A DNA stretch of 64,000 nucleotides from Undaria pinnatifida (taxonomy: Eukaryota; Sar; Phaeophyceae; Laminariales; Alariaceae), in contig JABAKD010000019.1 in the NCBI GenBank assembly GCA_012845835.1, positions 13,161,344 to 13,225,343 on the forward strand, in the 5' to 3' direction. The notes under the pieces were generated by a model. It had not been told where the DNA came from and ran no database searches. It was given only the letters and a program-made list of their open reading frames with translations. This document shows, piece by piece, positions 43,428-56,300 of this stretch. Numbering within the stretch: the first letter of the stretch is position 1; every line of letters begins with the position of its first letter. The translations under genes and the position numbers were made by a program.

Positions 43428-46400
43428 CTGCCGGGGTATCGGGACGGGTCGGCCCCGAGGCAGGCCAAAGCGAGAAGACACAATCAGACAAAAGGGAGAA
43501 AATATACGAGTAAGATCCTGAAATCGATCAAATTCACAGCTGACATACTTGAAACAGTTTCATATAACATACCAGGTATAGTCCAATAGCTGTTGGGTTC
43601 GTCGAGACGAAACACTATGCTGAAAAAAAAGGTCTTGGTGTGCTGGTCTAATCTTGTTGGAGGTGGCCTGCGGGCCCACCGGCAGCCAGGAAAGAGTTTA
43701 ACTTGCGCCGCTGTACTTTGGCGTGATGGAATAGAAAGGCAAGCAGTATTATAACTGTTACCAAATCGTAAAAACGACACAAAATAAAATAAAATAAATA
43801 AAGTAAAACAAAATAAAATGCGTTGCTTCTCTCTTCTGTAGTGGTGGTGGTGTGGAGGACACACCAAGGTGGGTCGGTATATCGGGTCGGCACGGAACGG
43901 AGTATGGGGACCTCTGGTGACCTTGAAAAAGGTTTTGCGTGATGAGGCGGTACCATCTAGGGGAAGGGGACCTAATGTCCACATAAAACAAAATTATGTA
44001 CAATAAATAAAATTACAGAAAAGGTAAACGAATTATCTCGAAAAGGAAGACCCACCTTCTTGGTGATGGCCTCCGGGTCCATCGGTAACCATGAGTGGTT
44101 GAACTTCCCCTGGTCTACAAGCTGCCGGACGAACCGCAGCTCGTTCTCGTGCGGCTTGATTTTGTGTCGCTCCAAGGTGTCGAGGACTCTCTTGACGTGA
44201 GGTATCTCGTGGCTCCACGCCACGCCTCTCCTAGCCCGCGCGTTAAGGATGGTACCGAGAATTCTGTTCCGAGGAGGAGGAGAGGGGAGGGGAGGCAGGG
44301 GTAAACACGTTGGACAGGCCATATTCTGCCTGGCGTAGATCGCACAAAATCAGTGGTTTGGGGCATACCGGTAGATCTAGATCATCTCGAGGGAACGCGC
44401 ACAAAAGGTTCAGATCCGTGTAGAACCCCGCCTAGTCCACGCGTCGAAGATGGCGCCGAGAATTCTGCCCCCAAAGGAGAGGGAAGGGGGGGGGGGGGGG
44501 GGAGGGGTGGGAGTGAAACTTGGCCAAAAGCGACAGTCCATCAAGATGGAGCGTGTGACCTGGTGCCTGGCATTATCCACGGCCACATAAACATACCTAA
44601 CTTAGTTCTTAGGCGAAGCTGACCATCCTTTGGTCTGCGGATCTCTCCCGCCACTGACCGCCTTTCCGCGCGGTTTCTTCGCCGAGGCGCGCCCCCGCCT
44701 CGCCTGCAACGCCCGGCTTAGCGGATCCGCCCGATCGGCGCCGTGGCGCCTGCGCGAGGCCTTAACGTCCAGATCTACGGCGAGATCTACGAAGAATCGT
44801 GCCGTGAGGGTTTTGGCGCATTGCCCGCCGACAGGGCTTATATCTTAGCGGTTTTTTTTCGCGTACGTGTTTTCTGACCTCCGACCTGTGGGGGGTCGGC
44901 TACCCGGCCGCTGTCAACTCTGTGGGGGCCTGCGCGGGGAGGCTTGGTGCTCAGATCTGGGACGGACGCCCCGAGAACACATGCCACCCAGGCTTTGTCG
45001 AGAACTGCCATCAATATTTTTTTTGCCGAGAAAAAGATGAGAAAGCTACTGCTGCTGTACGTATACGTGTACGTATGTACCTATAGTCTACAGCAAGTAG
45101 CACGTGTGATATGGAGAGTAGCAGCTCATGCACTGTCAACGTTGTTGCGGAGCTCCTATGGTTTGTACAGCAGCAGCTGTCGTCGTACCTTTTTAGCGGG
45201 CTACGCTGCATGATGTTGAGGTTTTCAACATACAAAAATGGCATTTGCAAACGGGGATGGGGAAACACGTTTTTTTTTTCTTTTTATAACGTTTTTTTTT
45301 TGTTCTCTGGCGGAGGAGGCGCGTAGATGCGTAGATGTACACGTGCATCGGGTATATATAGAAGACACGTATGTACGAAGGATCAGTACGTACGAAGTAT
45401 CAGTACTACTGCTGCTGTACTACAACAAACAGTACTTACCACGAGCTGAGAGCAGTTCGAAGTATGTGGGTTGGATATGCATGACCAACCACTATCAACG
45501 ATACACGTACGCTTTTTTTGCGGAGAGAGATGAGAGAGCTGTACGCATACGTGTACGTATGTATGTATCCGCAGCAGCAGCAGCAGCCTACGGCAAGCAG
45601 CACGTGTGATATGGAGAGTACCAGCTCATGCACCGTCAAGGTTGTTGCGGAGCTCCTATGGTTTGTACTATGCATGCTGTAGAGAATTGTTCATCAAAAC
45701 TTCAAAATGCAGAATTCTGCCGCTGAGAGGAGGATACTGTTTTCACGTACAGAAAACATGGAAATACGTCAGCTACGACCGATTGAACGGTTGAAACTTT
45801 AAAAAATGCTGCAGCACGTTGTTTTGTTTTTCGTTTTGCTGCCTCCCCTGCGTGGGTTTCTGTGCTAGGCATGTTACGTTTTATGGATTACGTCCTTTGG
45901 GTATGCTCCCTCCCCTGCGTGGGTTTCTGTGTTGGGAGTGCTGAGTTTTCTGGGTTGCGTTTTCTGGAGCTTGGCCAAATGTTATTGCTTCATCATAGTA
46001 GTCGTTGTCGGCCTATTCTTGCCTGTGCCTTCCGCTTCCACCTCAGGCTTTAGTTTCAAGTTTTTTGCCTCTTAGGTTAGTCTAGACAGTAAGAATATCT
46101 AACCATGTTTTCGGTTTCGGTCCCTTCCCTGCGTACACTCGTCAGTTGTGCGGTTTTACTGCTAGAGGTTAATTTTATGTTATTTTGCCTCTTAGGTTAG
46201 ACAGTGAGAATACCTAGCCATGTTTTCGGTTTCGGTGCCTTCCCTGCGCACACTCTCCAGTAGTGCGGTTCCTCAAGCAAGTTATTATTTGTTTTATGCT
46301 GCAAGATGTTAATTTATCTTATCTTATGCTGCCTACAGCCTGCCACCTGCTACGTACGCATGTTACGTTTTCTGCATTACGTTCGTTCGTGCTTACTGTT

Positions 46401-47352
46401 TCGTGCACCACAATATTCGTTGCTAATACACGGTAGTTGTCAACCTCTTCATGCCGTGAGTGAGAGCAGGCGGCCAATATGTCCCTCCGTTTCCTGCGCC
46501 CAGATTGTTGCTAGTTTTGTCTGTGCATCGCTCCATTTCCGGCTTCGTACTCGATTCAATTTTCGTACATTACCATATCATATTATAACTCTTGACATCA
46601 ATTCTTCCGCATGTACAGCCCTCTCAACTCTTGGTATTACGTCTCAACTCTTGGCATTACGTCTGACCTCCGTCCTTCGCCACAATGCTGCTAACTTTTC
46701 CGGCGTCACGCAAGGCTGCGACCGGCGGCCGTCCAGGCCGCCGGCGAAACCCCTTGTATATTATATAAATGAAAATACACTCCAGCTGTGAGATCGAAGA
46801 TTTCGTCGAAACTCATATTTGCAAGCTGTGTGTGATACTCCGATCGCGCGCATTACGAGTTGTGTGTCCTCATTAAGGATATAGGTCGGCGACTCCCCTT
46901 ACAACTACAGTGTAGCTATCAGGGTCAACAGGATGATTTTAGTCAGTCTGTGCGCGGTATATATATTGTTTCGCGTTTTTGACAAAAAAAAGAAATGGCT
47001 TGGAAGCAGACATGCACGCGGCTTCAACATTTATATGTACCACAAAAAGAACACAACAAAAAACACAAAAAACACAACTAAAACACAAAAAGACACAGAA
47101 AATACACAAAAACACACGCAAAAAAAAGAGTAGCACAAAACACAACAAATTACGAAGTACCTGCGGTCTGGCGGCAATCCGTGAATTTCCTCGCACGTCT
47201 TCGCGAAGGCCTCGGCCAGGCCGACTCCGCGGGTGTTGACGAACATTTCCACCACCTGCAGCGCCGCGTCGTTGTTAAGCTTCACACCCTGCCAAGAAGA
47301 AAAACGGAAAGAAAACGGCAGTATACAACAGCACCAGCGCAGGCGTTCCGAG

Positions 47353-47396
<44 letters not shown>

Positions 47397-50300
47397 CTCA
47401 CATTAACTCGCGAAATCAAGTCCGTGGTCACAGCACCGGCTCCAGCCAGTGTGGAGCCAAGGAATACCCCGGGGAAAAAACACAAACAAAAAGTGGTACA
47501 TGTATATATCATAGCTGACGTATTTCATGCCTCCGCCAGAAAAATAGAAAACGTGAAATCGGGAGTCAGCCTATGATGTGCCAGGTCCATACCGGGACAT
47601 ACGTCTCACTAATCGCGCCTGAAACAGAGTATTAATACCTGAGTCTACAACAACCACGAAACACCCCTATATGCATAGAATAAACTATAAACTCGACAGC
47701 TATGACGAGTCGGTGTTACTCGCCCGGCTACGAGGGCGGTGGCTAATTGTTTTGTCATAGCTTTCAAGAGTTTTTTTACCTTGTACCTGGCCACAGCTGG
47801 TCGGAACGCCTGTGCTCCCCCTCTTCAACTTGCGACACCCCCAGGAGTTGCAAGCCGACCACATTCCGAAGGGAAAGCCTGCATGCACTACAAAATACGA
47901 AACCCCTACGAATCAGACCCCTGCATCATCTTGACCCCTTTCAGCCTACATCCTTCGGATACTTTTCCTCGACGAACTTCATGGCCATGAAAAGTCCACA
48001 CTACGCCACTTCAACAAGAAAAAAAAAAACAATAGGGCTGCTTTTGCTGATCAAAAATACCTCGGAAAGCTGACTGTTGTGCCAGAATAATGGACGCTAT
48101 GACACCTGTTCCGCCTTACCGCCTTTTGGAACTGCCCCTCGACAACCCTAACCACAACTGTAACCCGAACCCCCTCCAAACATACCAAATGAAGCCTATT
48201 ACAAGTCAGACCACATGCATGATCACAACCCGTTCCACCTCATCTTCGTCGGATACTTACCTCGACGAACTTGACGGCCTAAACAAAAAAACAATTATGC
48301 TTAAAGTAACTCAATCCCTTTAGAGCCAAAAAACTCTCCCCATACTAAATCCAAGTAATTTGGTCCCGAAAATGTGTTTCCAGTCGAAAAAAGGCGTTGA
48401 GCCAAAAACAATATTATTCCTTGAAAAACACTTGCTACGCTGAATGCTATGTAAGCGGAGTGGACACCAGGTTTAACCCTACCTCTGCACCATCTTGACC
48501 CCTTCCACCCTACCTTCGAATACTCCTCCCCCGACAAACTTAACGACTCTAATCCCAAATCTAGATCCCTCTAAACACACCAGGAAACCCCTACGAATCA
48601 ATGACCTTCACCTCTTCCACTTCACCCTCTTCGGATACACCTCTTCGACGAACTTGACTGCTTTGAAAAACGTTACGCTGTAAGTACATGAAAAAAAAAT
48701 GCACTTCACGGTAATGTATGCCCCCCCTCCCCCCCTCCCTAAACGCTCAATCGCGCTGAATGCTACGCCAGTAAGAAAGGATAATTCTAAACGTACAACC
48801 CTACCCATATATCACCTGGACCCCTTCCGCCTTACCTCTTTCGGAAACTCCTCTTCGATAAACCTCACTGCCTTCTTGCTGCGCCGCGCTTCCGTCAAAG
48901 TCTTCAACCGCGCCCTCATAATAGCCTCCACCGCCAGCCCCGCTCCCACCCCCCCTCCCCCAAACCCGCTCTCAGCGTCCGCCAACCTAGCAGCCGCCAT
49001 AGCATCAACCTCCAACATCTCTACAACTCCTAGGAGCGCCGCTGTTCTCTCCTTAAGCCCGTCGTGCATAAGGGGTGTCCAGTCTTCATACTCGACCTCC
49101 TCCTTATCTTCATGTTGCATTTCCCCTTCGTCTATTCCTTGGAGCTCCTCCATAGACCGGAGCTCTCGCTCGTCCTGTTTGCCTGCCAGCGACCGCTCTG
49201 CCCCAGAGTCCGAACCAGCACTAATCCCGCCGCTAGTGCTAGTTTCACAGCCGTTTGGAGCGGCAGAAGGAGACAGTTCCCCGTCGATTTTTCTCCTCCC
49301 ACCCTTTGACCCCGCTTCCGTCATCATCTCTTCTAACAACGCCCGAGCTTGCTCTTCTGGATCTACACCTGCGCTAGCCGTAGGCCACCGACCAACTCCC
49401 TCCTCCCCTCCTCCCCCTTCCCCCCCCCCTTCCTCCCCGCTCCAACCCTCCTCCCCCTCCCAACCATCCTCTTCTCCCTCCCAACCATGACCCTCCTCAT
49501 CCTCCCCGTCGCCAGTACCTTCGTCTTGTTGTCCCAAGTGCCTGTGACGTTGTTTTTTCCGGTCCAAATCCTGTTGCGCCAGCATTCTCATCTCCTCCAT
49601 GATCTCGTCCATGTTCGGCGGGATTCTCAGAGTGTCATTGTCATCCGGCTCCTCGGAACCACCTTCTCTCTCTCCCATCCCCATCCCCATCCCCACCCCA
49701 CCCGCGCTACCGCCTTCCAATATATCCAACATCGTGGGACGCTTTAGAGCCCCAGCCTGCGCCGCACCCCTTTCCTCCTGCCCACGCCTTTTCTGCACAT
49801 CGCGCGGAACATTCCCGGACCGTTTTTCAGCCATGATGACGTCATCGCCGTCGCTCCGAGACCGGTACTCAGATTCCCACTCCTCCTCCTCCTTATCGCC
49901 TCCATACCTTTCGTCGAAGGGTCTTGTTTCCTCCTCCAACCCCCCTTCCCCCCTGCCCCAATCCTCCCGCCCTGATTCTTCCGCCCCGTCGTCTATCCCA
50001 AGTGGCTCGGATTGTGCTGCATTTTCCAAGCTACCCTCCGCCCCCTGCGACTGCAGAGTACTAAGCCAGGGCGGCATCGGAGCCCCAATCCTCTCCTCAT
50101 CCCGCGGGTCGGGAAGGACGCGAGGGCGGTCTTTGGGGGCCCTGTCCTCTGCGTCGGGGTCTTTTGACGGTTTCAGATGGTAATTGCGCCGCGTGGATGA
50201 TTGCGCCGCGTAGGTGATTGCGCCGCGTGGATGGGATTGCCACAAGCAGGCAGGACACGTGACGGGTGGGAGCGAGGGAGAGATATGATCAACACTAAAT

Positions 50301-53300
50301 ATACTAGGGATATCATATACGATCCCTAGCAGGTGGACTGTTGGCGACGAGGGCTGGGATAATCCCAGGGCGCGATGTCGCGGGGAGGGGGGGGGGACGA
50401 CAGCATAAAAACACGACTTGTCAATAGTCTAGAGTCGAAATGAAACGAGCGCAACGACGATATGAACATCACCAGAGGTACACATCCTTTGCGACAATAT
50501 GATCGCGAGATGCCAACGTGCGCACACAATCGCGCGACGAAGTGCGCGCGACCTGCCTGATCAAAAAAATACTGTAGTCCCTTCTAGATCTATTAATAGT
50601 CTAGGGGTATACTAGAAGCCTCTGGTTGACTATCGACCCTTTCTGTCGACTTTACATTTTACAGCTATTGGTATTACTACAGCACTAGCTGACCAGGCGC
50701 ATTCACAGTACGTGTAACACGAGTACGAAGCAGTCAGGGCAAGCAGTCACAAAAACAAATACCAGGCGAAAAAAAGACTCATCACACGGTCGGGGGTGCA
50801 GCAGATTCTAAGAATTTTCTGAGCTCCTAACACGAGGAGCGCAGTATCTCAACATGACTTCGAAGGCATTCGCTCGCGCGATGCGACCAATGCTTCTATG
50901 CGCTAGCAAAAAACAAAAACAATTATATAGACGCGTGCTACGATAATAGAGGTGCACCACTTTTTTCCCGAGGTTCCTCAATTCGGGAGCTTCAAGACCT
51001 GTCCCAAAAAACTGATTTTGGAGAAAAATAAAACCGCTACCGAATAAAGAATCCCGTGGCCAAGGTACACAACGAGAATCATGAAAAAAAAGGCCTATTA
51101 TTTATTTTTTTCCCGAAGATTTTGGGTTAAGGAGCTCCGTCATTCAGAAAACATTTCAGAAGAAAAATGCTACCTCTATCGTAGCATGTGCCGGTTCTAA
51201 TACTACTCCTCGCTTGAGGAGCTCTACCACCCCGACCAAAAACGCCAAACCCATAAAGTGCAAACCCTACCGTGGGATGACTCAAAACAAAAAAAAAAGC
51301 TGGCTAAAGTATGTCTCACCACGGCCCAGCTGTATTAGCCTCTCGCGCTCCTCGAGCCTGTTAACATTTTTGGTCTTCTGCATCACCCGCTCGTACTCGT
51401 CCTCGATGGCGCGCTCATATTCTTCGTCCCCGATCATCGCCTCGGGAGTCGTCACCCCTTGATGAAAAGACAAGACACGGAAAAAATAAACGCCCATGTG
51501 TGAAACGTTAGTGGGCAAACCACCACTATCAATTTGTCCGCCCCCAAAACAGAAATCATTACTTCATCTTTGGCATTATTTTAATTGAATTTAATGACCT
51601 TTTTGTCTTCAATTATTACTATTAAAACGCTAAAAATGGTTGTTAAATATGATCAGTACAAATCGGATATGCCCCGTCAGTTTTTTTAAATAGATGACAT
51701 CGGTTAACTTAAACGAAGGATCATGTCAGTAGATCAATAGTGTAGCGCACACGAAATATAAAAAGAAACAGCAACAAGCACAAGCAGACAGTACGTAACA
51801 AAAACAAAAGCGCCAACAGCACCGTAGCACACCAGTAGCAACAGCAGAAGCAGCAGAAACAACAACAACGACAACAACAGCAACAGCAACAACAGCAACA
51901 GCAACAGCAACAACAACAACAACAGCAACAACAACAGCAACAACAACGACAACAACAACAGCAACAGCAACAGCAACAGCAACAACAAAAACAACAACAA
52001 CAACAACAACAACCACCAAAATATCTTTCAATAAGCCCTCACCCCCAAACTTGGATCGATTTCGACATGGTTGGAAATGCCAACTAAATCTTCAACATTT
52101 CCCACGGGAACTGTTTGGGTGGGACCACGGGAACAATACTAGCACGTGAACGGGAACACACCCGGTGTAACGGGATATCCCGTGAAAATTCTATGTTAGA
52201 ATCCCGAGGACTGCCATGAAGACATGAAAATGTCGACAAATATGGCGCTCACCCCTAAACTTATTTCGATCTCCGCTTGGTTGGGAATGCCAATTAAATC
52301 TTCAACATTTTCCACGGGAACTGTTTGGGTGGGACAACGGGAACAAACTTGCACGGGAACGGGAACACACCCCATATACCGGGATACCTCGCGGAAATGT
52401 CTGCGTTAGAATCCCGAGGACTGCCCTGAAGACATGAAACTACAGTACTGGGCCCTCTATAGTGCAGGTGCCCGGTATAGTGCAGGTAAAATCTCTGGAC
52501 ACAGAGAGCGCCCTCAATAGTGCAGGACCTGCACTATAGAGGCAGATCCCGCTATAGTGCAGGTTAGGCACCGCGATGTCCCGCAATAGTGCAGGCTGGA
52601 CACACACACGGACACGGACAGACAAACAGCAGACAAACAGCGGACAGACGCAACACAGAAACGAGGGTACACGTGCTGCTGCAGACCCGAAGAGCTCTAC
52701 GCAGCGCAGAGGCGCACCATGCCTTGTGCGGACGGTGAACTGTGCCATCAACAAGACGGAACGCCGCAAGCCCCTCATGGCCACGTCTGTCAGGGAGGAT
52801 GTGGCGGGCGGCTACACGGTAATTGCGGCAGCATGTTTGACGACCACGAAACGAAGCGCATCTGCAGCACGTGCATCGCCGAGGCTGGCAAGCGCAAAGC
52901 GACACCAGCTGAAAGTGCTGGGGCGGGACCATCCAAACGCCCGAAGAAAACGAAGGGGGGGAGTGAGAAGGGTTCTGGTTCTCGTGCGCGGCCGGACAAC
53001 AACGCGAAGCTTAAGATTCTCAAGCTGATGGATGAGAGTTTTGTCACCACGTAATGAGGGCGGGGGGCAGTAGTACATGTTTGCTCGTTTTTTTGCAGTG
53101 CACTTCCTGTCGTGTTTCTTCTTCTGTTGTGTCTTTTTCTATCTTGCATCATCGAAGGAAGGCAACGAGGACTGCGATTCAGCTTCGTCCACTATTAATG
53201 CATAATTTCGATCCATTTCGTACTCTGTTCGCCCCGCAAAGCGTGAACGCCACACCATAAAGTCAAAGAGTGCCTCATCCTGCACTATTGAGAGATATTC

Positions 53301-56300
53301 AAAGCCTCAATAATGCCGAACCTGAACTATTGAGGCACTCTTATGAGCAGTGCTGGTGCCCGCTATAGTGCAGGAAAAATCTCTGGACACACCCCTCCAC
53401 TATAGCGGCCCCAGTACTGTATCGACAAAAAAGGCGCTCACCCCTAAAAGCTTGGATCGATTTCCGCTTGGGTGGGACACGGGAAAAACACTTGCACGGG
53501 AACGGGAACACACCCCACACGACGGGATATCCCCCCGAAAATTCTGCGTTAGAATCCAGAGGACTGCCTTGAAGACATGAAAATATCGGCAACAAAGGCG
53601 CTCACCCCTGAAAAACTTGGATCGATTTCCGCTTGGGTGGGACCACGGGAACAACACTTGCACGGGAACGGGAACACACCCTCTTGTACCGGGATATCCC
53701 GCGGGAATTTCTGCGTCAGAATCCAGAGGACTGCCCTCAAAAACATGAAAATATCCAGGACAAAAAGGCGCTCACCCCTAAACTTGGATCGTTTTCCTTT
53801 CCGGAAGCCCTTCCTCAGGTCCGCCTCTCCGGACTCATCCCACTCCATGGTGGACATCTGCATTTGCCTTACACGGTTTGCGTCTTCCTCGGGCACATCC
53901 AACGTCGTGATGTCCATCACTAGCGCATCCTCTCCAGGTAGAACTCCCCACCTTCAGGAGGGATTCCGATGTTCGATGGCGTGTTTGTAAGGGGGGAAGG
54001 GGGAGCATTTTCTGTGTGCGTCTATCACAGGGGGAAAGGGGGATACCAGATTTCGGGAATTTCGAAAGTTTCAACTCAACTGGACGGGAAACGTTTAAAA
54101 GGCGTTTTTGAAAGGTGGGGAAGAGGTGGTGGGTATCCATCCGCGTCTGCCTAACGCGGTTGGCGCCTTCCTCTGGCGCGTCCAACTGTGACATCCATCA
54201 CCAGTGCATCCTCTCCAGGCCTAATTCCTCACCTTCAGGAGATGCACGGTGACATATTACGGCGTTTTTCTTAAAGGGGAGAGGGACATATACACTATTA
54301 GGAAGTTTGGAATTTCTAAACATAATTGAACTTTCTGCTATGATTACGAACATACGTCAGTGAAGGGAAAGCATTCAGCGGTCGAGCGTGTCAAACCGAT
54401 CGTCCCTCAGAAAAACCCAGTAGTTTGGCGTCCGTCAAGGTAAATAGTTGGAAAATTGCCGTCCGTCAAGGGGTGAATCCACACTAAAACCTAGTAGTAT
54501 GGCGTCAGTCAAGGTAAATAATTAGAAAATTGCCGTCGGTCAAGGGGTGAATCCATACTAAAACCAAATAGCTTGGCGTCAGGCAAGGTAAATAATTGGA
54601 AAATTGCCGTCGGTCAAGGGGTGAATCCACACTAAAACCTAACAATTTGGCGTCCGTCAAGGTAAATAATGGGAAAATTGAAAATTGCCGTCGGTCAAGG
54701 GCTGAAAGTGCCGTCTCCCGACATCTCTTATACAAATACTCTAACAACGTCAGCTGTGAGTTTCGACAAATTTAGTGTCGATACTCATCTTTCTTTGCAA
54801 GCTGCGTGATACTCCGGCCGCCCGTTTTTGGTAAGTTGCCATGAGCCGCAACCAAATCAGTAGTATTAATGGACGTTAAGCCTGCAAATGAACCATGACC
54901 ACGACCTTGACCCCTTTACAACTGGAAACCCGTTTTCGGGGACAAAATCACTTGGATTTAGTATAGGGAGGGGTTCGGGGGCTCTAAAGGGGTTAACGTG
55001 TTAGGTGACATGGAAAATATTATACATTGCAGAAATAAACAGAAACATATTTTGCTCGGGAGGGGCATACACCGCGTTTTCTACCATTCCATCCTTCACA
55101 CCAACCAGCACATACATATGCTTGCACCGACCATTACAGAGTTACATTTACCACTTCATCCACACCAACAAACACAGCTACACCAACCACTGCAGCTTTC
55201 CCCACCCAACCCAGCTACATCAACCAATACAACTACACCAACTAATGCAGTTGCACCACAATTACACCAAACAGTCAGTCACACACCACCCAGCACATGC
55301 ATTTAGTGCACCAGCCATTACAGAATGTACACCGAACACCCCAGTCACACAATACAGCTACACCAGCCACTACGGTTACACCAAATCAAAACAGATACAC
55401 CAACCATGTCACCCTTCACACAAACCGGCACATCAAACAATACAATCAAACCGACCATGTCACCCTCCATAAGAACCACCACACTCATAGCACCAACAGT
55501 CCATACAGATGTAAACCAACCACTTTACTCACGAAAACACACAGCTACACCAACCACGACAGCAAAACCAACGACCACCCTACTAGTACTTCCACCCTTA
55601 CCTTGATGTTGTCTCGCTATGCCTCCCGGCGCTGCAGCACCCGTCGATCTATCAAAACATTGTGGTAATACCAGGCACAACCTTGCACCAAAAAAAATAC
55701 AGCCACACCAGCTGTCACAGCTTGACCCCAACCACTTACAGCTTTCCACCGACCACTGTGGCTAAACCAGCTACTCCGAAGTATCAACAGTACATTTCCT
55801 AACTTACCTGGGTCTTGTGCCCCGATGTCTCCCCACGCTGCAGCACCGAGCGATCGCCTCCAGCGACGAGCAGTACGTCTGCCAGGACAGCTTCGGCGTC
55901 CCATCTCCCAACAAATCTGCCGTGTGGCCCCTGAGGATGTGCGCCTCCTCGATGCACTGCAAAACCTTGTCCGCGTCGCCCCCCCTGCAACGTACAACCG
56001 GTTTACGTGTGGCAAGTAGGGATGCGAGTTGGAAGCCTAGTTTTATAGTCACCGACTACATATTAGATGGCTCAGGTTTCGTCACCGACTAAGCGTTAAT
56101 TGGCTACGTCCCCAACAAAGCCCCTGCAAGGTACAACCGTGTTAACGTGTCTGCCACGTGACCCTGAGGACGTGCGCCTCCTCAATGCCCTGCAAAACTC
56201 GCCCGCGTTACCCCCACCACAAGATACAACCGTGTTAACGTGCGATAAGTAGGGGTGTGAGTCGGCTGGCTATTGTAGTCGACTAGACAAAAGATGGATA

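Noticed and set aside
49349-50183. Plus-strand Pro/Ser-rich frames opposite exon 9 of the PPR gene
   Set aside because: Antisense shadows of the Glu/Gly-rich exon, which joins its neighbours in phase on the minus strand.
51726-52031. Poly-Leu and poly-Val frames on the minus strand
   Set aside because: Translation of the CAA/CAG microsatellite inside intron 7 of the PPR gene.
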